A stretch of 64,000 nt of DNA from GCA-2709075 sp964492555. GTDB taxonomy: Bacteria; Pseudomonadota; Alphaproteobacteria; MPNO01; UBA2964. Position 1 is the stretch's first letter, and the number at the start of each line of letters is the position of its first letter. The notes under the pieces are model-generated. The model searched no databases and was not told the origin of the DNA. It worked only from the letters and a program-made list of their open reading frames with translations. The stretch is taken from the NCBI GenBank assembly GCA_964492555.1, contig CAZBKQ010000009.1, positions 6,902-70,901 of the forward strand. The letters are read 5' to 3'. This document shows positions 24,551 through 32,748 of the stretch, one piece after another. The translations under genes and the position numbers were made by a program.

Positions 24551-24624
24551 GCGGGTGTAGCTCAATGGTAGAGCAGAAGCTTCCCAAGCTTAAGACGAGA
24601 GTTCGATTCTCTTCACCCGCTCCA
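24551..24624 (+). tRNA. tRNA-Gly (anticodon CCC)
   Basis: A 74-nt cloverleaf with the CCA encoded. The acceptor stem GCGGGTG pairs with CACCCGC, the D-arm is GCTCAATGGTAGAGC, the anticodon loop is TTCCCAA (anticodon CCC) and the T-arm has GTTCGATTC. The outermost anticodon-stem pair appears to be a G-A mismatch; otherwise it resembles E. coli glyU. It lies between the DUF120 operon and a hydroxyacid dehydrogenase. I saw no duplicated 3' end nearby that would mark an integrated island. Confidence 0.95.
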
Positions 24625-24648
24625 ATTCTCTGACCGGATATCCCCGCC

Positions 24649-25578
24649 ATGGCCATTCTTGTTATTTCTTCGCCAACCCGCATGGACGCGTGGAAGGCGG
24701 AAATTCCCGCCGCCCTGCCCGATGAAGACGTGCGCGTCTGGCCCGATTACGGCGCGGATGAAGATATCGAGATCGTGATCATCGCGGAGCCCAAGCCGGG
24801 ACTGTTCGAAAAACTGCCCGATCTGAAACTCGTCATCGCCCAGCGCGCAGGCGTGGAGGATCTGGTCGCGGCACTCCGCGGTCTTCCGGACGTCTCACTC
24901 TGCCGCGCGCAGGGACCGGATGGCGACCGTATGCTCGACGATTACGCGCTGCTGTGCGTCATGCATCACCACCGCCATTTTCCCGATCTGATCGCCGCCA
25001 ACGCGACCGGCGACTGGATCAATCCAGGGGTCAGCTTTACCCATGAACGCACGGTCGGGTTAATGGGGCTGGGTATTATCGGGCTGTCTGTCGCGCGCCG
25101 GCTGCGCGATTCCGGGTTCAAGGTAATTACCTGGACCCGGTCGGGCAGCGACGAGCCCGGCATGGTACATTTCACCGGGCCGGATCAGTTCGGCGATTTT
25201 CTCGGACAGTCGGAAATTCTGGTCAATCTGCTGGCGCTGACGGCGGAGACGGAAAATATTCTTAACGCGGAGACATTCGCGCAACTGCCGGAAGGCGCGG
25301 CGCTGGTCAATCTCGGCCGCGGCGAACATGTCGTGGATGACGATCTGATCGCGGCGCTGGATTCAGGTCATCTGAATGCGGCGACACTGGATGTCTTCCG
25401 CCAGGAACCGCTCCCCGCCGAACACCCGTTCTGGGCGCATCCCCGCGTGCTGGTCATGCCGCATATCGCGCGGCGGCCGAGCCCCGATTTCCTGACGCCG
25501 CAGCTGATCGAAAATATCCGCCGTTTCCGCGCCGGCGAGCCGTTATTGCAGCCGGTGGATATCGGACGGGGGTATTGA
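24649..25578 (+). CDS. D-2-hydroxyacid dehydrogenase (glyoxylate/hydroxypyruvate reductase A-like)
   Basis: A 309-residue NAD(P)-dependent reductase of 2-oxo acids. The Rossmann loop is VGLMGLGIIGLSVARRL. The catalytic residues lie in LVNLGRGEHVVDD (Arg), DVFRQEPLPAEHPFW (Glu) and MPHIARRPSP (His). The AHPRVLVMPHIARRPSP pattern and the short N-terminal domain resemble GhrA more than PGDH or formate dehydrogenase. It begins 24 nt past tRNA-Gly and may be read through from the tRNA promoter. Confidence 0.87.
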   Translation: MAILVISSPTRMDAWKAEIPAALPDEDVRVWPDYGADEDIEIVIIAEPKPGLFEKLPDLKLVIAQRAGVEDLVAALRGLPDVSLCRAQGPDGDRMLDDYALLCVMHHHRHFPDLIAANATGDWINPGVSFTHERTVGLMGLGIIGLSVARRLRDSGFKVITWTRSGSDEPGMVHFTGPDQFGDFLGQSEILVNLLALTAETENILNAETFAQLPEGAALVNLGRGEHVVDDDLIAALDSGHLNAATLDVFRQEPLPAEHPFWAHPRVLVMPHIARRPSPDFLTPQLIENIRRFRAGEPLLQPVDIGRGY

Positions 25579-25644
25579 TTCCTTCGCGCCACGCCGGGCC
25601 CGGCCATCCGGTCTGACGTCAAACACTGAAGCGGTAGTGAAATA

Positions 25645-25670
25645 GACCCCGCATCAAGTGCAGGATGACA
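25645..25670 (+). repeat. Half-copy of a GACCCCGCATCAAG intergenic repeat
   Basis: GACCCCGCATCAAG followed by GATGACA. A closely related stretch (GGACCCCGCATCAAGCGCG) lies at 27712-27730. Each is about 50 nt from one of the larger palindromic copies, so the two elements travel as a composite. Confidence 0.5.
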
Positions 25671-25713
25671 ATATTTTTTCGATCCGGCGCAATCACCTTC
25701 AACAAGACAAGGA

Positions 25714-25804
25714 TGTCACCCCGGCCTCCGCGCCGGGGTCCAGACAAACCACAAAAACAAAAAGACTGGTTCCCGGATCGCGCTGGCGCTTGTTCGGGAT
25801 GACA
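25714..25804. repeat. Palindromic intergenic repeat, copy 1
   Basis: A 91-nt imperfect palindrome opening TGTCACCCCGG and closing CGGGATGACA. Each arm folds on itself: CCCCGGC/GCCGGGG on the left, and CCCGG...CGGG on the right. An A-rich spacer (about 20 nt) separates the arms. The same architecture recurs at 27781-27863. It looks like the REP/MITE-like elements scattered in alphaproteobacterial genomes. No transposase is associated. Confidence 0.75.
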
Positions 25805-25855
25805 AATATTCTAGAGGCGTGAGAGACGCGAAAAGAATGAAACCGGTCTCGCCCG

Positions 25856-27082
25856 TCAAATAATCCCCTGTTCCCGCAGTTCGGCGAGCCCCGCCTCATC
25901 CAGCTCCAGCACTTCCCGCAAAACATCGTCGGTATCCGCGCCGAGCACCGGCGGTGCGTGGCGGTAACTGACCGGCGTTTCAGAAAAGCGCAGCGGGCTG
26001 GCCACCAGCGGCGCGGCGCCGCCGCCCAGCGCCTGATGCGCCATATTCACCACCATGCCGCGATCAATGACATGCGGGTCAGCAAAGACTTGATCCACCG
26101 TGTTGATCGGGCCGCACCCGATGGAACGCGCTTCCAGCTCCGACAGCCACTCGGCGGAAGGCTTGGTCAGGAACACCGGCTCCAGCAGCGGGATCAGCGC
26201 GTCGCGGTTGGCGACCCGGCCGCCATTGGTTGCGAAGCGTTCATCCGCCGATAGTTCCGCGCACCCGGCATATTCGCAAAAGCGCTGAAACTGCGCGTCA
26301 TTGCCGATCGTCACCATGATGTGTCCGTCTTCGGTTTTGAACACCTGATAGGGCACGATATTGGGGTGACCATTGCCAAGCCGCGCGGGCGCCGCGCCGC
26401 CGATCAGGTAATTCATCGCCTGGATCGACAACCAGGCCACCTGCGTATCCAGCATGCCGATATCGATATATTGCCCCTTGCCGTCCACTTCCCGGCTGCG
26501 CAGCGCGGCATTGATCGCGACGGTGGCGTACATGCCGGCCATGATATCGGCGATCGGCACACCGGCCTTCATCGGCTCCCCGTCGGGTTCGCCGGTTACC
26601 GACATGATGCCGCCCATCGCCTGGATCAGCGGGTCGTAACCCGGCCGCTGGGCATAGGGGCCGGTCTGGCCGAAACCGGTAATAGAGCAATAGACCAGCC
26701 CGGGATTGATCTCCTTCAGATCGTCATAGCCAAGCCCGTAGCGCGCGAGATTGCCGAGCTTGAAATTCTCCACCAGAACGTTTGCCTTCGCCGCGATCTT
26801 GCGGATCAGCGCCTGCCCTTCCGGTTTGGAGATATCGACCGCCACCGAACGTTTATTCCGGTTCGCCCCCATGAAATAGGCGGCCTCCGCCGTGTCGTTG
26901 CCGTCATCGTCTTTCAGATAAGGCGGTGCGAACCGGCGGGTATCGTCACCCGACCCGGGCCGTTCGATCTTGATCACCTCCGCCCCGAGATCGCCAAGGA
27001 TCTGCGTACAGAACGGCCCCGCCAGAATACGGGTGAGATCGAGAACCATCAGCCCGGAAAGCGGGCCCTTATTGTCTGCCAT
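25856..27082 (-). CDS. CaiB/BaiF (family III) CoA-transferase
   Basis: Transfers CoA between carboxylic acids, as formyl-CoA:oxalate transferase does. The ATG at 27082 with GGAG six nt upstream gives 408 residues; a longer frame to 27154 is unlikely. Typical segments are LMVLDLTRILAGPFCTQILGDLGAEVIKIE at the start, SVAVDISKPEGQALIRKI, and ENFKLGNLARYGLGYDDL with the catalytic Asp region before CSITGFGQTGPY. Substrate unknown. The gene is divergent from ridA and flanked with it by two repeat copies. Confidence 0.9.
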   Translation of the reverse strand: MADNKGPLSGLMVLDLTRILAGPFCTQILGDLGAEVIKIERPGSGDDTRRFAPPYLKDDDGNDTAEAAYFMGANRNKRSVAVDISKPEGQALIRKIAAKANVLVENFKLGNLARYGLGYDDLKEINPGLVYCSITGFGQTGPYAQRPGYDPLIQAMGGIMSVTGEPDGEPMKAGVPIADIMAGMYATVAINAALRSREVDGKGQYIDIGMLDTQVAWLSIQAMNYLIGGAAPARLGNGHPNIVPYQVFKTEDGHIMVTIGNDAQFQRFCEYAGCAELSADERFATNGGRVANRDALIPLLEPVFLTKPSAEWLSELEARSIGCGPINTVDQVFADPHVIDRGMVVNMAHQALGGGAAPLVASPLRFSETPVSYRHAPPVLGADTDDVLREVLELDEAGLAELREQGII

Positions 27083-27207
27083 GTCGGACTCCAGCATTAA
27101 GAGAGGCGTTTCTGATACGACATCGGGCGTGGCCGCGAAAGTTCGATTTGACACAGGCCCCGCCTGACATGACGCTATCGTCGGTTTTGGAACTCCGAGG
27201 AAGCAGA

Positions 27208-27678
27208 ATGGATGACATTGAATCGCGCCTGACGGAAATGGGCTGCACCCTGCCCGAACCCTTTGTGTACCCGAGCCCCAACCGCACCGGCTGCGTTGTG
27301 GCGGGGCATCTGCTCTATAGCTCCGGCCATCCGCCGCCGGTCGATTTCGGCGTCACGGTAAATGGCAAGGTCGGTGGCACGGTATCGGAGGAAGAGGCGG
27401 TAGAGGCGGCGCGCGCCACCGCACTGAACATCCTCGCGTCAGTCAAACAGCAGATCGGATCGCTGGATAACATCAAGCAGGTGGTGAAGGTCACCGGCAT
27501 GGTTAACTCGGCCCCGGGGTTCCAGCGGCAATTCGCGGTGATCGACGGGGCGTCAAACCTTTTCTACGAGCTTTTCGGGCCTGAAGCGGGACAGCACGCG
27601 CGCTCCGCCGTCGGCATGTTCGAACTGCCGCGCGAATTCTGCATGGAGATCGAGGCGATTTTCGAATTGAAGGGTTAA
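27208..27678 (+). CDS. RidA (YjgF/UK114) family protein
   Basis: A 156-residue Rid protein; the family hydrolyses reactive enamines/imines, and one branch contains 2-aminomuconate deaminase. The ATG at 27208 has GAGGAA upstream; the frame also opens at 27148 but lacks conservation there. Signatures are LLYSSGHPPP, KVGGTVSEEEAVEAARATALNIL, and HARSAVGMFELP, which keeps the catalytic Arg. It belongs to the longer LPEP...HARSAVG subgroup, not the housekeeping RidA. Its closeness to 4-oxalocrotonate decarboxylase suggests, but does not prove, an aminomuconate role. Confidence 0.85.
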   Translation: MDDIESRLTEMGCTLPEPFVYPSPNRTGCVVAGHLLYSSGHPPPVDFGVTVNGKVGGTVSEEEAVEAARATALNILASVKQQIGSLDNIKQVVKVTGMVNSAPGFQRQFAVIDGASNLFYELFGPEAGQHARSAVGMFELPREFCMEIEAIFELKG

Positions 27679-27780
27679 ACGCAGTTTCAAACAACCGTGC
27701 GGCGGACAAATGGACCCCGCATCAAGCGCGTGGGTACAGGTCTTCTTGAGGCGTCGCACGCGCCTCCGATCAAACAAAAT

Positions 27781-27863
27781 TGTCACCCCGGCCACCGAGC
27801 CGGGGTCCAGCAAAAAACAAAACTCTGGATCCCGGGTCGCGATGTCGCTTGTCCGGGATGACA
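27781..27863. repeat. Palindromic intergenic repeat, copy 2
   Basis: An 83-nt relative of the element at 25714-25804. It begins TGTCACCCCGGCC, has GCCGGGGTCCAG at the end of the left arm, an A-rich spacer, CTGGATCCCGGGTCGCG, and ends CTTGTCCGGGATGACA. The arms are better preserved than in copy 1. It lies between convergent ridA and the FAA hydrolase gene and could act as a bidirectional terminator. Confidence 0.75.
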
Positions 27864-27891
27864 AGTGTGCTTATGAGGCCGCCGAGGCTCC

Positions 27892-28740
27892 CTACCCCGG
27901 ATAGGCCACCACCTCGTGGCGTTGTTCGCCCAGCCCGTCGATCCCCATTTCGATAATGTCGCCAGGCTGCAACCATTTCGGCGGCTCGAACCCGGCAGCA
28001 ACACCATGCGGCGAGCCGGTGGTCAGCACGTCGCCCGGCTGGAATGACATGAACTCGCTGACATAGGAAATCAGCTGCGCCATGGTGAACACCATGTCCG
28101 ACGTATGGCCGTCCTGGCGCATCTCGCCGTTGATTTTTGTCCAGATACGCAAATCCTGCGGATCGCCGACCTCATCCGCCGTCACCAGCCAGGGGCCGAG
28201 CGGGCCGAACGTGTCACAGCTTTTCCCCTTGGTCGTGCCGCCCGCGCGTTCCCGCTGATAGGCGCGTTCCGATCCGTCATTGAACAGCGCATAACCGGCA
28301 ACATGGGAAAGCGCGTCTTCCTCCGACACGTTGAGGGCTGCCGTGGAGAACACCGCCGCAAGCTCAACCTCATAATCCATCTTGGTGGAGGTCCTGGGCT
28401 TGATCATCGGATCATAAGGGCCGGTAAGCGAGCTGATCGCCTTGTTGAAGATTACCGGCTCCTTCGGCGGCTCATATCCCATTTCCAGTATGTGGTTCAG
28501 ATAATTCTGTCCGATCGCCATGATTTTCGGGATGCCCGCCACCGGCACGCCAAGACGGGGATCGCCCCCGACCGCCGGCAAAGCCTCCGGATCGAGCGCG
28601 CGCAGCCGGTCCAGCATCGCCGGTGCCAGTGTTTCGGGCGTGACATCCTCAATTTCGCCGGACAGATCGCGCAAGCCCCCCTGCGCATCAATCAGGCCGG
28701 GGCGTTCCGCGCCCTTTTCGCCATACCGAACCAGCTTCAT
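27892..28740 (-). CDS. Fumarylacetoacetate hydrolase family protein
   Basis: A 282-residue FAH-fold protein; members hydrolyse or decarboxylate 2-oxo/enol acids. The metal site is visible in KMDYEVELAAVF, with the third acidic ligand expected nearby. Other family marks are IGQNYLNHILEMG, FNKAISSLTGPYDP, TKGKSCDTFGPLGPWLVTADE and DVLTTGSPHGVAAGF. It resembles the ureidoglycolate lyase/acylpyruvase-type group. It faces the Mo/W enzyme gene divergently across 53 nt, so shared regulation is possible. Confidence 0.87.
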   Translation of the reverse strand: MKLVRYGEKGAERPGLIDAQGGLRDLSGEIEDVTPETLAPAMLDRLRALDPEALPAVGGDPRLGVPVAGIPKIMAIGQNYLNHILEMGYEPPKEPVIFNKAISSLTGPYDPMIKPRTSTKMDYEVELAAVFSTAALNVSEEDALSHVAGYALFNDGSERAYQRERAGGTTKGKSCDTFGPLGPWLVTADEVGDPQDLRIWTKINGEMRQDGHTSDMVFTMAQLISYVSEFMSFQPGDVLTTGSPHGVAAGFEPPKWLQPGDIIEMGIDGLGEQRHEVVAYPG

Positions 28741-28793
28741 GAGTAACCGCCTTTCCCTGTTCCTACCGTCTTCACATGCGATAGCATCAGATC

Positions 28794-30947
28794 ATGACAG
28801 ATACAAAGGCGATGGTCCCGAGCACCTGCTGGGAATGCAGCACCCGCTGCGGTTCTCTGCTGACGGTGGAGAGTGGCCGGGTTACGAAAATTCTCCCGAA
28901 CCCGGATCATCCGGCCTCGCGCGGTGCGTTCTGCGTCAAAGGGCTGCGCGGCTTGCCGGATCTGACATATCATTCGGACCGGCTGCTTAAACCCTTGCGC
29001 CGGCGAGGCGAACGCGGTGGCGGCGATTGGCAGGAAATCAGCTGGGACGAAGCCCTCGACGAAATCACTGAACGGTTTCTGGAGACAAAGCAGACCTATG
29101 GCGCGCCCGCCCTCGCCGGCGCGGTCAGTAACGGCTATTACAGCCGGGGTGCCGTGGTGGCGCTGCTGATGCGGGCATTCGGTTCACCCAACTGGATGAT
29201 CAATCAGGATTTGTGCGGCGGATGCCGGGCCGTCTCCGACAAGGTCACCGGGCTCGCCATCCATAACGGCGAGGATATCGACAACACCAACTGCGCCCTG
29301 ATCGTCGGCCGCAACCCCTATGCCGCCGATCCGGTTCAATGGCAGGCGTTGAAACGCGCGAAAGAACGCCGCGCGAAGATCGTTACAATCGACCCGGCGC
29401 GGACACCGGCGGCGGATATCGCCGATCTCTGGCTACGACCGCGACCCGGTACCGATGCCGCAATCGCCATGGCCATGATCAACTGGCTGATCGACAATGA
29501 CCGGGTCGATCATCACTTCATCGCAAAATGGACGTCGGGTTTTGAAGCGCTGGCGGAACGCGCCGCGGACTATCCTATCGACCGCGCCGCCGAAATTGCC
29601 GACATTCCCGCAGAGGATATCGAAAAGGCCGCCGCGTTGTACGCGGACGGGCCGAGCAGTTTCGTCAGCGGCCATGGCATCGACGCATTCAGCGCCGGCG
29701 TTCAGACCTTCCGGGCCTTCCATTGTCTGGTCGCGATAAGCGGCAATCTGGACCGGAAAGGCGGCAACCGCCGTATCAAGCGTCCGCCCGATTTCACGTC
29801 TTATGCCGATATCCTGCACAAAGCTGAATTCCGCTTGCCGCTTGAAATTGAGAAACAGACCATCGGGGCGGACCGGTTTCCGCTCTGGGCCGGCCCGGAC
29901 GGGTGGCAGACCGCCTGCCATAACCCGACCGTGATCGAAGCGATGCTGATAGGCGCACCCTACCCCGTGCGCGCGCTATATGTCAGCGGGGTCAATATCG
30001 CGGTCACCTATCCGGATACACCCCGCACGATCGCCGCTTTGAAATCGCTGGATTTCGTCGTTGGCGCCGGGCATCTGATGAACCCGACGCTCGCGCTCTG
30101 CGATATCGTGCTGCCAAAAACGACAGGGCTGGAAGAAGACGAGGTTTCGCTGGAAGCCAATGGCCCCTGTCTCAGCGCCACACAATCAGCTCATGCTCCT
30201 TTGGGCGATGCGCGCAGCGATTTCGACATTGCCGCCGCGGTCGTCGACAGGCTTGAAGCGAACGGCTATCCGGAAGCCCGGACATTCTTTCCCTGGAGAA
30301 CCAAGCGCGACTTCAACCGGTATCTGCTGGGCGGCGGCCCCGTCACACTGGATACTCTGATGAAAAAGGGTTTTGCGACATTCGAATTCACCTATGGCGA
30401 TTTTGAAAAAACCGGGTTCAAAACACCGACGGGGAAGATAGAGCTCTCTTCGACAATGCTGGAAGAACAGGGGCTGGATCCGTTACCGGCCTATGTCCCG
30501 GTCACACGCGATTCCGCGCCGGCGGAAACCCGAAGCGATTACCCCCTGGTTCTGCTGACCGGGGCGCGGGAACGGAGCTATCACCATTCCCGCTTTCACG
30601 AGCAGGAATGGGCTCAAAAGGTTTCACCCGACCCGTGGATACAAATTCACCCGGAAACCGCGGCAGACTTCGGCATTGGCGATAAGGACTGGGTGGAAGT
30701 CGAAATCGCCGGCGGGTCTGGAAAATGCCGCCTCTGCGCGGACGTCACTGAAAACATACTGCCCGGTGTATTGCGCACCGGTATGGGCTGGTGGCGTCCC
30801 GAGGCCAATGCACCGGATTACGGCGCGTTCGAAATCAATATTAATGCGGCGACCAGCTATGGCGGGCCCTGGGACCCGGCGACCGGCGCCGCCGACACAA
30901 GGGGTGTCCTCTGCCGGATGAAGCGGACCGAAAAACCGGCGCCTTAA
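28794..30947 (+). CDS. Single-subunit molybdopterin oxidoreductase (DMSO reductase superfamily)
   Basis: A 717-residue Mo/W-bis-MGD protein. An N-terminal [4Fe-4S] site is formed by TCWECSTRCG plus GAFCVKG. The cofactor-binding core includes NQDLCGGCRAVSD, where a Cys could ligate the metal, and LIVGRNPYAADP. The C-terminal molydopterin-dinucleotide-binding domain reads LVLLTGARERSYHHSRFHE and IHPETAADFGIGD. There is no Tat signal, so it is cytoplasmic. No electron-transfer or membrane subunit is adjacent. Relatives span polysulfide/thiosulfate reductases, pyrogallol transhydroxylase and acetylene hydratase; the reaction here is unknown. The divergent FAH gene and downstream meta-cleavage genes suggest catabolism. 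Confidence 0.85.
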   Translation: MTDTKAMVPSTCWECSTRCGSLLTVESGRVTKILPNPDHPASRGAFCVKGLRGLPDLTYHSDRLLKPLRRRGERGGGDWQEISWDEALDEITERFLETKQTYGAPALAGAVSNGYYSRGAVVALLMRAFGSPNWMINQDLCGGCRAVSDKVTGLAIHNGEDIDNTNCALIVGRNPYAADPVQWQALKRAKERRAKIVTIDPARTPAADIADLWLRPRPGTDAAIAMAMINWLIDNDRVDHHFIAKWTSGFEALAERAADYPIDRAAEIADIPAEDIEKAAALYADGPSSFVSGHGIDAFSAGVQTFRAFHCLVAISGNLDRKGGNRRIKRPPDFTSYADILHKAEFRLPLEIEKQTIGADRFPLWAGPDGWQTACHNPTVIEAMLIGAPYPVRALYVSGVNIAVTYPDTPRTIAALKSLDFVVGAGHLMNPTLALCDIVLPKTTGLEEDEVSLEANGPCLSATQSAHAPLGDARSDFDIAAAVVDRLEANGYPEARTFFPWRTKRDFNRYLLGGGPVTLDTLMKKGFATFEFTYGDFEKTGFKTPTGKIELSSTMLEEQGLDPLPAYVPVTRDSAPAETRSDYPLVLLTGARERSYHHSRFHEQEWAQKVSPDPWIQIHPETAADFGIGDKDWVEVEIAGGSGKCRLCADVTENILPGVLRTGMGWWRPEANAPDYGAFEININAATSYGGPWDPATGAADTRGVLCRMKRTEKPAP

Positions 30948-31014
30948 ACCCCCTGTTCGCGCCCGCCCGGGACCGCTATAAACAGTTGCGAAATCCATTC
31001 GGGAGAAGGAAGAA

Positions 31015-31806
31015 ATGGCGAAAAAACCCGACCCCATCCAGACAGCGGCGCGGCGTATCCGCAACGCCGCCAAATCCGGCAAGCCGTGCAAACCGATCCG
31101 CGACCTGATCAAGAAGGGCGATGTCGATGCCGCCTATGCAATCCAGACGGTCAATACGCAGACCTGGATCAAGGAAGGCCGGCGTCCGGTGGGACGCAAG
31201 ATCGGGCTGACCGCGAAAACGGTGCAAACCCAGCTTGGCGTCGATCAACCGGATTACGGCATTCTCTACGCCGATATGGAAATCTGCGACGGGGATGAGA
31301 TCGACGCGTCCCGCATCATGCAGCCCCGCGCCGAGGGCGAAATCGCGCTGGTGCTGGATGACGATCTGGTCGACGACCAGCTTACTCTCGTCGATCTGCT
31401 CGATTCCGTGGCCTACGCCCTCCCCGCTATCGAGGTCGTGGGCAGCCGCATCGCCAACTGGGACATCACCATCACGGATACCATCGCGGACAACGCCTCC
31501 TCAGGCCTTTATGTTCTTGGCACCAAGCCCGTGCTGCTGAGCGATATCGATCTCCGCATGTGCGGCATGGTGATGGAAAACAAGGGCCATCAGGTCTCCG
31601 TCGGTGCGGGCGCCGCCTGCCTCGGCAACCCGTTGAACGCCGCGCTGTGGCTCGCCCGCAAGATGGTCGAGGTCGATATGCCGCTTCTGGCCGGCGACGT
31701 CATCATGAGCGGCGCGCTGGGCCCCATGGCCCCTGTCACGCCGGGCGATGTCGTAGAAGTCCGGATTTCGGGGCTCGGGACCGTTCAGGCCTCTTTCAGC
31801 GCATAG
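31015..31806 (+). CDS. 2-hydroxypenta-2,4-dienoate hydratase (DmpE-like)
   Basis: Hydrates 2-hydroxypentadienoate to 4-hydroxy-2-oxovalerate in the lower meta-cleavage pathway. The 263-residue FAH-fold hydratase/decarboxylase family protein has KIGLTAKTVQTQLGV, ILYADMEICDGDEI, RAEGEIALVLDDDL (metal-binding Glu pair) and LPAIEVVGSRIANW. It is distinguished from its paralogue at 33795 by position and by residue differences, not by a firm diagnostic, so the two assignments could be swapped. GGAGAAGGA precedes the ATG. It heads the four-gene meta-cleavage run. Confidence 0.8.
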   Translation: MAKKPDPIQTAARRIRNAAKSGKPCKPIRDLIKKGDVDAAYAIQTVNTQTWIKEGRRPVGRKIGLTAKTVQTQLGVDQPDYGILYADMEICDGDEIDASRIMQPRAEGEIALVLDDDLVDDQLTLVDLLDSVAYALPAIEVVGSRIANWDITITDTIADNASSGLYVLGTKPVLLSDIDLRMCGMVMENKGHQVSVGAGAACLGNPLNAALWLARKMVEVDMPLLAGDVIMSGALGPMAPVTPGDVVEVRISGLGTVQASFSA

Positions 31807-31819
31807 AAAGAAGAAGCAT

Positions 31820-32746
31820 ATGAAGACCAAGGTAGCCATTATCGGTTCCGGCAATATCGGCACCGATCTGATGATCAAAATCCTGCGCAATTCCGAGATA
31901 CTGGAAATGGCGGCGCTGGTCGGCATCGATCCGGACTCCGACGGGCTGGCTCGGGCCAAGAAGATGGGCGTTGCCACAACTGCCGAGGGCATCGACGGGC
32001 TGGTAAAAATGCCCGAATTCAAGGAAATCGAAATCCTGTTCGACGCCACATCGGCCGGCGCGCACGCCTATCATGACAAGGTCTCGCGCGAACACGGCAA
32101 GACCATGATCGACATGACCCCGGCGGCGATCGGCCCCTATGTGGTGCCGGTAGTCAATCTGGATAAGCTGCTGGACGCGCCCAACATCAATATGGTGACC
32201 TGCGGTGGCCAGGCGACCATCCCGATGGTCGATGCGGTCAAAAAGGTCGCGCCGGTGCGCTATGCGGAAATCGTTGCCTCTATCGCGTCCAAGTCCGCCG
32301 GACCGGGCACCCGCGCCAATATCGATGAATTCACCGAAACAACCTCGAAGGGGATCGAAGCAGTCGGCGGCGCGGAACGCGGCAAGGCGATCATCGTCCT
32401 CAACCCGGCCGAGCCGCCGGTTATGATGCGCAACACCGTTTATGTGCTGAGCGATGAGGTGGATACCGACAAAATCAGGGAATCGATCGAGGAGCAGGTA
32501 AAAAAGGTCCAGGATTATGTGCCCGGCTACCGGCTGAAACAGGAAATCCAGTTCGAGCGCATCGGCGACAATACCCCGCTGCATATCCCCGGTGAGGGCG
32601 ATTTTTCCGGCATCAAGACCTCCATCTTCCTTGAGGTGGAAGGTGCCGCGCATTATCTGCCGAATTATGCCGGCAATCTGGACATCATGACGTCTGCCGC
32701 CCTCAAGACCGCGGAACGGCTGGTCGAACTCAGAAAGGCTGCTTGA
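31820..32746 (+). CDS. Acetaldehyde dehydrogenase (acetylating)
   Basis: Converts acetaldehyde, CoA and NAD+ to acetyl-CoA; works in a channelled complex with the aldolase encoded next. It has 308 residues (DmpF/MhpF/BphJ family). The NAD loop is VAIIGSGNIGTDLMIKIL, the catalytic Cys is in MVTCGGQATIPMV, and AEIVASIASKSAGPGTR is characteristic. The stop lies within the first codons of the aldolase frame, consistent with coupled translation of the two partners. Confidence 0.93.
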   Translation: MKTKVAIIGSGNIGTDLMIKILRNSEILEMAALVGIDPDSDGLARAKKMGVATTAEGIDGLVKMPEFKEIEILFDATSAGAHAYHDKVSREHGKTMIDMTPAAIGPYVVPVVNLDKLLDAPNINMVTCGGQATIPMVDAVKKVAPVRYAEIVASIASKSAGPGTRANIDEFTETTSKGIEAVGGAERGKAIIVLNPAEPPVMMRNTVYVLSDEVDTDKIRESIEEQVKKVQDYVPGYRLKQEIQFERIGDNTPLHIPGEGDFSGIKTSIFLEVEGAAHYLPNYAGNLDIMTSAALKTAERLVELRKAA

Positions 32747-32748
32747 AA

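Noticed and set aside
24551..24624. tRNA-Gly as an integration site for a catabolic island
   Set aside because: I found no integrase and no duplicated tRNA 3' end in the following region; genes on both sides look alike in composition.
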